In this document: piece after piece, positions 1 through 9,046 of the stretch
Layout: every line of letters begins with the position of its first letter
Position numbering within the stretch: the first letter of the stretch is position 1
From: Lathyrus oleraceus
Taxonomy: Eukaryota > Streptophyta > Magnoliopsida > Fabales > Fabaceae
Length of the DNA: 64,000 nucleotides
Assembly: GCF_024323335.1 (NCBI RefSeq)
Contig: NC_066580.1
Location: 140,545,401-140,609,400 of the forward strand
Direction: 5' to 3'
The notes under the pieces: model-generated
Seen by the model: the letters and a program-made list of their open reading frames with translations, nothing else
Told to the model about the DNA's origin: nothing
Databases searched by the model: none
Translations under genes and position numbers: made by a program

Positions 1-1518
1 GAGTTAATTGAACAGTTCCGTGATATGAGTTTGGGTTGTGAAGTTTCCGCTGATAGTGTAAAGTTGGGTATGCTGAAGTTGACTAGTGAAATTCTGGAAG
101 ATATTCGGAATGGTCAGCAAGTTGATGTCGCTCTAGTTGATCATATTACTATGGTTAACCAGGGTAATGGTGGTAATTTTGAGATTGATGAGAATGGCAT
201 CCTGCGATTTAAAGGTAGAGTTTGTGTTCCTGAGGTGTCTGAATTGAAAAAGAGTATTCTTGAAGAGGGCCATAGGAGTGGATTGAGTATCCATCCAGGT
301 GCAACTAAAATGTATCAAGATTTGAAGAAGTTGTTTTGGTGGGCTGGTATGAAAAGAGATGTTGCTAAGTTTGTGTATGCCTGTTTGACTTGTCAGAAGT
401 CAAAGATTGAACATCAGAAACCGGCAGGTATGATGCAACCTTTGAAGATTCCTGAATGGAAGTGGGATAGCATTTCCATGGATTTTGTGACGGGATTGCC
501 GAGGACGGTGAAAGGTAATGATTCTATTTGGGTGATTGTGGATCGATTGACTAAGTCGGCGCATTTCTTGCCGATGAAGATTAATCACTCTTTAGAGAAG
601 TTGGCAGAGTTGTATATTGAGGAGATAGTGAGGCTGCATGGTATTCCATCCAGTATTGTGTCTGATAGAGATCCCAGATTTACTTCTAGATTTTGGGAAA
701 GTTTGCAGAAAGCGTTGGGGACTAAGTTGAGGTTGAGTTCAGCTTATCATCCTCAGACTGATGGTCAGACTGAAAGAACTATCCAATCCTTGGAGGATTT
801 GTTGAGAGCTTGTGTGTTGGAGCAGAGTGGTTCTTGGGATAGTTATTTGCCGTTGGTGGAGTTTACTTATAATAATAGTTTTCATGCTGGTATCGGTATG
901 GCTCCATATGAAGCATTGTATGGTAGGAGGTGTAGAACTCCATTGTGTTGGTATGAACCAGGTGAGAGTGTTGTACTCGGACCTGAGATTGTGCAGCAGA
1001 CGACTGAAAGGGTTAAGATGATTCAGGAGAAAATGAAGATTTCTCAGAGTCGTCAGAAGAGTTATCATGATAAGAGGAGGAAGGCACTTGAGTTCCAAGA
1101 GGGAGATCATGTGTTCTTGAGAGTTACTCCGACGACAGGTGTGGGTAGAGCTTTAAAGTCTAAAAAGCTTACTCCGAGGTTTGTGGGTCCGTATCAGGTT
1201 TTGAAGAGGGTTGGGGAAGTGGCGTATCGGATAGCTTTACCGCCATCGCTTTCTAATCTGCATGATGTGTTTCATGTATCTCAGTTGAGAAAATATATTG
1301 CGGATCCTTCGCATGTTGTTCAGTTGGATGATATCCAGGTGAGGGATAATTTGACCGTTGAGGTGTTGCCAATTCGGATAGATGACCGAGAAGAGAAGAC
1401 CCTGAGAGGTAAGAAGATTGCTCTAGTGAAAGTTGTTTGGGGAGGTCCAGCTGGTGAGAGCTTGACTTGGGAGCGTGAAGATCAGATGAAGGAGTCGTAT
1501 CCGGCTCTATTTGCTTGA
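1..1518 (+). CDS. Ty3/gypsy chromovirus pol, C-terminal part (integrase plus chromodomain-like tail), 5' end outside window
   Basis: The reading frame is open from base 1; the first in-frame ATG (25) is internal, so this is the end of a gag-pol polyprotein. Numbering from that Met, the integrase zinc-binding segment includes H83/H90 and the C120-x2-C123 pair. The DDE core shows D153 (SMDFVTGLP), D214 (VSDRDPRF) and E250 (TDGQTERTIQ); the last two are 35 residues apart, as expected for D,D35E integrases. A GPY-like module (RFVGPYQVLKRVGEVAYRI) and the LHDVFHVSQLRKY motif follow. The last about 50 residues (VVWGG...SLTWERED) look like the chromodomain-type tail of Tekay/Del chromoviruses. The frame is uninterrupted to TGA at 1516-1518, so this copy is fairly young. 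Lineage assignment is inferred from motif resemblance only. Confidence 0.93.
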   Translation, partial: ELIEQFRDMSLGCEVSADSVKLGMLKLTSEILEDIRNGQQVDVALVDHITMVNQGNGGNFEIDENGILRFKGRVCVPEVSELKKSILEEGHRSGLSIHPGATKMYQDLKKLFWWAGMKRDVAKFVYACLTCQKSKIEHQKPAGMMQPLKIPEWKWDSISMDFVTGLPRTVKGNDSIWVIVDRLTKSAHFLPMKINHSLEKLAELYIEEIVRLHGIPSSIVSDRDPRFTSRFWESLQKALGTKLRLSSAYHPQTDGQTERTIQSLEDLLRACVLEQSGSWDSYLPLVEFTYNNSFHAGIGMAPYEALYGRRCRTPLCWYEPGESVVLGPEIVQQTTERVKMIQEKMKISQSRQKSYHDKRRKALEFQEGDHVFLRVTPTTGVGRALKSKKLTPRFVGPYQVLKRVGEVAYRIALPPSLSNLHDVFHVSQLRKYIADPSHVVQLDDIQVRDNLTVEVLPIRIDDREEKTLRGKKIALVKVVWGGPAGESLTWEREDQMKESYPALFA

Positions 1519-1545
1519 GGTATGTTTTCGAGGACGAAAACTTCT

Positions 1546-1560
1546 AAAGTGGGGGAGAGT
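1546..1560 (+). other. Polypurine tract of the Tekay-like element
   Basis: The purine-rich run AAAGTGGGGGAGAG lies 28 bp after the pol stop and immediately before the TGTAACACCC start of the LTR. This is the position expected of the plus-strand priming site. Confidence 0.8.
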
Positions 1561-3191
1561 TGTAACACCCAGAATGTTGTTAGATTAATTTAAATATTAT
1601 TTAATATGATTATTTGAAGGTAAAATGAATTATTAAATAATATTGGGAATTATTATTATTATTATAGATGTTATTTATTTTAATAATAATAAAATAAATG
1701 GAATATGAAGAGTGGAAGGGTAAAAGTGGAAGTGGATAAAAGAGGCCAAGGTGAGAACTCAGAGTGTTTTCACGTATTTTTGCCTCAGAGTCAGAGAAAG
1801 GGAGAAACGCTGAAGAGAAAGAGAAGGAAGAGGAAAAGGCCAAAGATTGCTCAGAACTTCCTTCAATCCAAAGAGGTAAGGGGTCTGAACCTTATTAAAC
1901 GATAATATGCGAGCAAATTCATGATATATGTTGGATTGTTGATGGATTTTGGGGATTTTAGGGAGATTGGGAAAGTTTGGGGTTTTGATGGAAATTCTCC
2001 GATCTGTGAGTTTTGTTGAGTTATATGCTTAGAAGCCCGCGCGTCCACTGTTTCCGCACTTAAAATCTTATTTATGCACATAACAGCCAAATGACGTTCG
2101 CCATTATGCCTTTGGCGTTCGCCATTTGGGCTTTTTTTCCAGAATAAGAGCGTTTAACGCTAATGGCGTTCGCCATTAGCCTAATGGCGTTCGCCATATC
2201 AGTTTGACGGACAGTTTTTCCAGAATAAGGGCGTTTAACGCTAATGGCGTTCGCCATTAGCCTAATGGCGTTCGCCATATCAGTTTGACGGACAGCTTTC
2301 GCGTTTTAAACTCCCAGATGTGATATCGTTGTAATGTTGTTGTTGTTTTGTTGAGTTGTATGTCATGCTATTAATGATGATGATAACATGACTATATGAT
2401 GCTGTTGTTGCTATGTTGATTATGATGCATGTTTGGTGTGCATGCATTCATGAAAGGCCGATGCCTAGTGATGAACGGACTGAGTTCCAATGATGTTGTT
2501 GACTCCGGGCTTGTGGAGAGGCTTGGTTCCTTGCGGGGAACTCGGATTCTATGGTGATGAATCTGGGAGTGGTGATCCTGTAGTTGGTCACAAAATGGGT
2601 ATACCGAGTCGTGTTGAGTCATGCATGGGTGTGTGCATTGCATTTGATATGTTGTTTTGTTGATGTTCATGAGTATGTTGATTATGAGGATTATGATGAG
2701 CTGTGTTGGCATATGTGAAATATATTTATGTTTATATTTCTGTCGTTATATTATTATTTAATAATGTAATTCTCACCCCTTCTGCATGTGTTTATGTTCA
2801 TCTATGATGAGCAATGTGCAGATAAAGAGGAGTAGCTATTGTTGAGGTTTCAAGAATAAGTGTAGAGTTATTCTACGGAGTCGAGTCAAATGCTCTGGTC
2901 ATGTGACACCGGGGTTATGGGATTCGATAGATAATTGGTTATTATTTACGTTGTTTATGATGACTAATATGTTGAGATGCTTTGTTGAGATAATGTTGAA
3001 ACATTATTATGAATTGTTATATGATGAATGATAATATTTGTGTTGTTGTCCGCTGCGAAGTTTTAATAAAATAAATAATATGTTATATGTTGTGATGCGA
3101 TAAGTGTTATGTTGTAAGAAATGTAAACTCTTCTACATGTTGTACTCTGATAATTTATTTAAATATGTCGTTTGGGTAGAAGGGTGTTACA
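1561..3191 (+). mobile_element. 3' LTR of the Tekay-like Ty3/gypsy element (1631 bp)
   Basis: It starts TGTAACACCC directly after the PPT and ends GGGTGTTACA at 3191, so the ends are a perfect 10-bp inverted repeat with canonical TG...CA. Beyond 3191 the sequence switches abruptly to the protease region of a minus-strand copia element, which confirms the boundary. The 5' LTR and the left target duplication lie outside the window, so the duplication cannot be checked. ORFs inside are short and look fortuitous. An 81-bp tandem duplication with long palindromes sits at 2137-2298. Confidence 0.9.
2090..2298. repeat. 81-bp tandem duplication carrying GGCGTTCGCC palindromes inside the Tekay LTR
   Basis: Two copies with an 81-bp period (2137 and 2218) each contain two AATGGCG-TT-CGCCATT inverted repeats. 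The longest arms, GCTAATGGCG/CGCCATTAGC, are 10 bp with a 2-base loop. A further related copy (TTTGGCG...CGCCATTT) lies upstream at about 2111. The motif is CpG-rich in otherwise AT-rich DNA. Confidence 0.85.
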
Positions 3192-3995
3192 CCATAGCCT
3201 TGAGTCATTGTTGTTTACCATGAGACATTTTACTTTCAAAGATACGTCATCTAGGGAAATCATAAAAATATTATTAATTCTCTTACCCTTGAGTTTTACC
3301 TCATGAGTGGCTTCATCTTCAATCAAGCATTCATCCTTGGTGAACTTGATCTTGAAGCCTTTGTCGCAAAGCTGGCTTATACTAAGAAAATTGTGCTTTA
3401 GTCCTTCAATATAAAGAACATCTTCAACGGATGTGAAAGGTGGTGCTCCAACTTTGCATATGCCAAGAATCTTTCCTTTGTTGTTATCACCCTAAGTGAC
3501 ATATCCCTTGGCCTTAAGCACTAGATTTGAAAATTTGTTGATATCTCCTGTCATATGCTTAGAACAACCACTATCGAGATACCATATATTTGTAGTGGTC
3601 TGTAAGCATACCTACAAAAAAAATTAGGTTTTGTCAGGTACCTAAATTGCTTTGGGTCCTTCATAATTAGTTCCTTCCTTGATCCATGCGTAATGCCCAC
3701 TTGCCATACTAAAACTTCTCACATAATAAGCATTAGGTGTATGACCACTTATACCATAATAGAAACAAATAGGAACAAAGTTACTTATATATCTAGGAAC
3801 GTAAGATTTCTTCTTGACAAATCTTTTCTTTTTAGGATAACGATAAACATTGTTATATTTGTTCATTCTTTCTTTATTGGATTTGTCATTAGCCTTAACA
3901 AAGATAGTTTTAATAGAACTTGGTTTATTAAATTTAGAGTATCCAAGTCCACTTTTATCATTTGCATATCTTTGTCGACTAAGGACACAATCCAA
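3192..3995 (-). pseudogene. Ty1/copia gag C-terminus and protease region (decayed)
   Basis: On the minus strand, 3642-3995 encodes a basic segment with a broken second CCHC-like motif (CFYYGISGHTPNAYY, where family members have Cys at two of the Tyr positions). After it come the protease/cleavage-region hallmarks of copia polyproteins: a DSGCSKHMTGD-type stretch near 3530-3580 and the GLKHNFLSISQLCDKGF motif near 3350-3400. There is an in-frame stop near 3495. The remainder of pol is not seen: the element is cut at 3191 by the Tekay insertion. The frame is the same as the gag ORFs to the right, separated from them by stop codons. Confidence 0.8.
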
Positions 3996-4091
3996 TCTAA
4001 TTTGTCCTTTTTCATATCTTTCAATGACTCTTTTTAATTAGACAATTTGGAAGGAGAGAGATTCACATTCTTTGCATACAAAATTTTGTTT

Positions 4092-5357
4092 TTATTCATT
4101 AACAAGGTTTTGTTTTTCAACTTCAAAATCCTTTTTCATGGTGTCAATCTTTTCTTCAAGAGATAAAATTTGTTTCTTTTGATTGGACACCGTTTTATAC
4201 ATAAGTTTGCATTCAGTTAGAAGTTCATCTATGACACCTTGTGCATCATTATCATAAATAGAAAATTCATTACTAACCTCTTCATCTTCATTATCAGAAT
4301 GATGTGAAGCCATCAAGGAAAGGTTTACATTTTCGTCACTTTCCGAGTCAGATGATGAACTTACTTCATTATCTTCCCACGCAATGTAGGCTCTTTTAGA
4401 TTTTGAATCCTTTCTACTTTTGAAGCCATTTTTCTTGGTGAGTTTTGGACAATCCGTCTTTATGTTTCCTTGCTTTCCACATTCATAGCAAGTGATATTT
4501 GGTGTTGATGTAGAAGTATCATTTTTACTGGAAAAATTCTTTCTTTTTGCATAATTCAAAGATCGTTCATTATTACCAAAAAACTTACCAAGCCTTTTTA
4601 CAAGGAGCATGAAATTATCATCTTCTTGTTCTTCTTTTGAGAGAACTTTTAAAGCAATGCCTTTTGATTTCTTTTCTAGAATTTCATGTTTTTCAAGTCT
4701 CCCGAGTTCAAGTTCATGTTCTTGTAATTTTCCAAACAATAAAGCGGAAGTCATAGTAGAAATAATTTTCTTTTCCGATATTGTCGTTACTTTTGTCTGT
4801 CATTCCTTGGCTAACGATCTGAGTACTTTAAGGTTAAGATCATCGTTAGTAAAGGTCTTACCAAGAGCAATCAAATGATTTGTCAAGTGTAAAAATCCTT
4901 TTTGTAATGCGACGATGGATTCTCCGGGTTGCATTCTGAACATCTCGTACTCTTGACTTAAGGTATTTAATCTAGACCATTTAACTTCAGCAGTTACTTC
5001 ATGTGTTTCAACTAGAGTATCCAAATTTTCCTTTGCGGTTGCACACTGATAAACACGGAAAAATCCATCCATACTAAGAGAGCTCTGAAGTATATTGATT
5101 TCCTTTTTGTTGTAGAGAATCTTTTTCTTATCATCATCGTCCCATACACTCTTAATCTTTATTGTCCCTACATTGTTGATAACACTCGTGGGAACAAATG
5201 GGCCATTTTCAATGGCACCCCAAATTTCTTCACCTTGTGCTTCTAAATGTGCCTTCGTGTGTATTTTCCAGAAGTCAAAATATTCACCAGAGAATAGTGG
5301 TGGTTTGTTGATACTTCCACCATCTTTAAAAACTGGATTTGCGCTTGCGGAAGCCAT
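4092..5357 (-). pseudogene. Ty1/copia gag (nonsense-mutated)
   Basis: The frame starts MASASANPVFK at 5357. The N-terminal part (to 4800) is the copia gag capsid domain: PPLFSGEYFDFWK near residue 20, then the SLSMDGFFRVYQCATAKE and LTNHLIALGKTFTNDDL segments. A TGA at 4797-4799 interrupts the frame where relatives have Trp (KE*QTKV). The same frame then continues to 4092, with a zinc knuckle CYECGKQGNIKTDC whose His is replaced by Asn, then an acidic Ser/Asp-rich stretch and a coiled-coil-like tail. With one nonsense codon, a knuckle lacking its His and downstream stops, it cannot give functional Gag. It resembles the SIRE/Maximus-type gags common in legumes. Confidence 0.88.
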
Positions 5358-5388
5358 CTTCTGGATCTAAGGAGCAAGTTACCAAAAA

Positions 5389-5403
5389 CCCGCTCTGATG
5401 CCA
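5389..5403 (-). other. Primer binding site, tRNA-iMet type, of the copia element
   Basis: On the minus strand TGGCATCAGAGCGGG follows the LTR end (…TTACA plus 2 bases). Plant copia elements typically carry TGGTATCAGAGC here, so this is one base off the usual initiator-Met complement. Confidence 0.8.
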
Positions 5404-5405
5404 AA

Positions 5406-6632
5406 TGTAAGCATGAAATGCACCTAAGAGAGAGGGGGGGGGGTGAATTAGGTACTTTAAATTTTTTCCAGTTTTAGACTTGGATATGATTATTTTTTCG
5501 GTTGAATGTTAAGAGATGAATGTGATAAAGTGCGGAAAAATAAAGAACACAACGATGTATCCTGGTTCCCCTCACAATCCAAGGGTACTCCAGTCCCCTT
5601 ACGTAGTAAGAGATTTTATTATCTTGTTTGGACTTTTTACAAGCAATCCTAACCTCTATAAACACATTAATAAAGACAATCCCCTTATTATATACACCAA
5701 GTGACTTAAGAGAACAATCCTCCCTTAATCACTCCCTTGCTTCCAACAATTCTAGACAGCAAGGATTCAAACACTATTCTGAATTTTACAAGAGTTTATG
5801 AAGTTGTATACAATGTATCAATCACTTGGATTGATCTCTCCTTCAAGAAAAAAATTCTCAATATATAACACAAGTGCTCAAAGATATATTTGGTTGAAAC
5901 TATGTAAAGTTGCAATGAAGATTTAATGCATAAGTTTCAACGAAAATTCTGTTAAGAACACTTAGTTTTTGAAAATGAGAGAAAAATAATATTTGAATTG
6001 TGGATGAAGGAGGTGATTTTCAAAATCAGAAAAATATGGTTTATATAGTACCTTAACACCTCTCTGAAAAAGTACATATGCATGAATAGTTTCCATGGTT
6101 CATATGTCCATTAAAAAATTCGTTTGGATCAGAAAAAGGTTGAAACACTGTCAATGGTTCAGTGGTAACCGGTTATCATATATGGTGTAACTAGTTACAC
6201 CTGAACTGGTGCCTTAAAATTTTTGAAAAATGCGCACATGTAACCTGTTACATGAATTCGGGTAACCGGTTATACCCTTTGAAAAATGCCACAGAAGACA
6301 ACGTTTCAATGTGGTAACCGGTTACCAGTGCTATTAGCAGTGAAAAAATTTGAAAAGATTATTTTAATTAATTTTTAATGCCATAAAAAATGTAATGCAA
6401 TGCCATGATTTAGTATGAATTTTGAGCACTTATATTAACATAAAGAGAATGTAGACTTGTACCTACGATGTCATGATCAAAATCCAAGATATCATCCAAG
6501 GTTTGATCTTTAACACTTTAAGACTTTACTTTAATGCACTAGCTCATGTTATGATTCTTGATCCATTCTTTTTTACACAAGCATATTCTTTTGTCTTCAT
6601 CAAAATAATCACTTGAGAAACATGTTTTCACA
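5406..6632 (-). mobile_element. 5' LTR of the minus-strand copia element
   Basis: The inner edge is clear: TGTAAGCATG on the plus strand starts at 5406, two bases from the PBS, with an adjacent G-run and TGAATTAGG as in other SIRE-like LTRs. The outer edge is less certain. TGTGAAAACATG (minus strand, at 6632) precedes a TTTTGATGAAGACAA motif in the layout seen in the other copia LTR of this window. An alternative end is TGTTAAAGATC at 6515. The LTR holds five palindromes with a GTAAC..GTTAC core (6163-6327). No ORF of interest. Confidence 0.65.
6163..6327. repeat. Cluster of five GTAAC-NN-GTTAC palindromes in the copia LTR
   Basis: Palindromes lie at 6163-6178 (TGGTAACCGGTTATCA), 6184-6201 (GGTGTAACTAGTTACACC, perfect 18 bp), 6237-6254 (arms CATGTAAC/GTTACATG), about 6260-6277 (GGGTAACCGGTTATACCC) and 6312-6327 (TGGTAACCGGTTACCA, perfect 16 bp). 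The core is constant, while the outer 2-3 bases differ between copies yet remain complementary. Confidence 0.85.
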
Positions 6633-8850
6633 GTTATGTTTATGATCCATCTTATAACCAAACCTAAGGTTTTAGACTGGATAATCCTCAAACCAAATGA
6701 GAGATTTTATACTGAGATGATATTAGAACCAAACAGAGCTTTTACATGAGGTTGAGATTAGGAACCAAATAGAAATATTTTTTGGGTGTATTTTGAAATA
6801 CGTTTTCTGGTGTAATTTGAAAGGAGGAGAATCTTTGTATTTATATGAGAAAAATGTGAATCAAAAAGGAAAAAGATCCATGGGCATTTAAATGATCTAA
6901 TCGATTAAACAATATGGTTAATTGATTAGAAGCTTCAAAAATATGACAACCCTAATTTTAAAATTATAATGACTATGTGTCTCAATTGACTAGGATTATT
7001 CTTAATCAACTAAGAAGCTTTTTTCTTTGCTCTAATCGATTGGACAAGGTCCCTCATCGATTAGGAGATGTACAAAAGCTTCATAAATGATTAGGAACAC
7101 TATTGGTCAATCCTACAAGCACCTTGATGACACCTTTATTGATTTTAAGATGTTTTATCAAAAGAGAAAGTTGAAGACTATTATATATGTTGCCTTAGTA
7201 ATTTGAGAGTTACTCTTATATGTTTGCAATACACTGATCACTCAGACAAAAAGTAGATGAACTTTTACACTTCCTCTCTTTCACAATCTTTGAAGCTTCA
7301 AGGGCCCTTGGTTGATTCATCATTAATTCAACAGTTCATATGGGACTTGACTTTTTCTAACTAATGAGACTTGATAAGTTTCTTGATAGACACAATCATA
7401 AAAGATTACTTGATCAAATATTATCAGGGATTCCACCAGACACTTTATTCTTATTGAGATTGACTTTGATATCTTGATCTCACAAAAGAAACATCTTGAT
7501 CATTACTTAACTGATGATGACTTTAAAATAGCATCCTCATCCATCGAGGATTGGTTTATTTTTTATTGATTGAAGGTCCTCGCCTAGATCCACTCTTTAT
7601 GACTTTAATGATGAGAAGAACACTAATTAATACTCATTTATCACAAGAGACCGACCTAAAAGGGAATTTAAGAAGAGAATAAGAGTAAACTCATGTCACA
7701 CGGAAACCCTTTCATAAATGAGAGACCATCAAAAGTTCAACACTACAACATTATACGACCTCTACTCGTAAAGGTCTAGAGGGGAATTTACAATTTCAGT
7801 AGCAATCAGTCCAGCAGACTCATCTTCAACAACAACAACTTCAAAGAGCCTTAGGTGCCCTTACACTTATGCACAAATTATTGAATAAGTCATCTTCCTA
7901 TCAAGGTTAAGGAGTCAACTGAGCATCTAAATTGCAAGATCTAACACTTGGATTAAATTAGGGTTCACATCGTATGCCTCGAACAAATAGAGGTGTAGGT
8001 CAGAGGTCGCACATAAGCCATTGGGTCATACAATTAATTATGTGGGATTAATTTGAAAAATATTATGGATCGATTTAATTTTAAAAAAATATATGGAGAC
8101 TAATTTGCAAAATTTAAAAGATTAGTAATAACTAATTTGAAACTTACAATGTATAGAGTGAAAGAAATTTTTCAAATTTCTTATTTTAAGTGTAATTTAA
8201 AATTCCTTATAACTTGAACAAGTACTTTATAAAATTTCATCATTTTAATCAATTTTCTTTATATTCATCCATGCTATTAACGTCTATCAAAATAGTTGTC
8301 CCCCAATTGAGACTATTATTATGTATGTTTTAATTTTTGATTGAAACAAATTTAAATGAATTGAACTTGGAAAAATTAATTTTTTTAATTTGTTTCTATA
8401 TAATAATAAGACAATTTTTAGTTAGTGTTGAGATATAAGGAAATAATCGAATAATAGTAAAACATTTAACAGATAAGTAATTTATAAATGATTTATTTAG
8501 AAAAAATAAACCTCAAATAAAAAAATCACAATAGTTTTAAAATAAAAAATATTTCCATTAATCATCAAATTATTGTCGTGTGTAACCGAAAAACTATTGT
8601 CGTGAATTGTACTAAATAAAAACATCCATAAATAATGTTGGCGATTACCAAAACTAAACATGGAGTACTTATGTGTGAACACAAACTAAACTAAAATAAG
8701 AAAAACAATACTAAAAAAAAGTCGATACCAATAACGAACCAGGTCTATCCACATGGCATATTATAGTTTGTATAAACAATGGGTCCCACATTTTGTGTCA
8801 TGGACCATCCAATCGCAAGTAACAACAGTACATTGAATTTGAATAATCGA
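6633..8850. other. AT-rich intergenic DNA with eroded LTR-like remnants; no gene seen
   Basis: There is no ORF with recognisable similarity on either strand. At 6898-7064 there is a cluster of AATCGATT/AATTGATT palindromes, spaced like the palindromes of the neighbouring copia LTR, suggesting an old LTR fragment. At 8040-8130 there is a stretch of the kind (GGACTAATTTGCAAA-like) often seen in legume dispersed repeats. The rest is simple AT-rich DNA. Confidence 0.6.
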
Positions 8851-8851
8851 A

Positions 8852-8865
8852 AAACGACGTCGTTT
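8852..8865. promoter_or_regulatory. 14-bp ACGT-core palindrome (C-box) upstream of asparagine synthetase
   Basis: AAACGACGTCGTTT is a perfect palindrome 39 bp upstream of the TATA box, with a GACGTC core, the C-box type recognised by plant bZIP factors. Plant asparagine synthetase genes are known bZIP targets under darkness and sugar starvation. Use of this particular site is inferred. Confidence 0.6.
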
Positions 8866-8903
8866 CACCGTCAGCATTTTATGTCTATCGTTCTTTTATG
8901 CCT

Positions 8904-8911
8904 TATAAATA
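8904..8911 (+). promoter_or_regulatory. TATA box of the asparagine synthetase gene
   Basis: TATAAATA lies 136 bp upstream of the ATG. Transcription would start near 8935, leaving a 5' leader of about 110 bases. Confidence 0.7.
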
Positions 8912-9046
8912 CATGTTCGAGGAAGTGTTATTCATACTGAATTGGTTCCAAAGCCATTATTAGTATTACAACTACATACATATTTTCTTCTTAGTTTATT
9001 CCAAATTCTGTCTTTGATTTCATTATCGTATAAAACATAAACAACA

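Noticed and set aside
739..1110. 123-residue minus-strand ORF
   Set aside because: Antisense shadow of the integrase frame, no similarity.
5516..8682. Short ORFs of 61-66 residues in the copia LTR and AT-rich spacer
   Set aside because: At the length expected by chance, with no start context, domain or conservation evidence.
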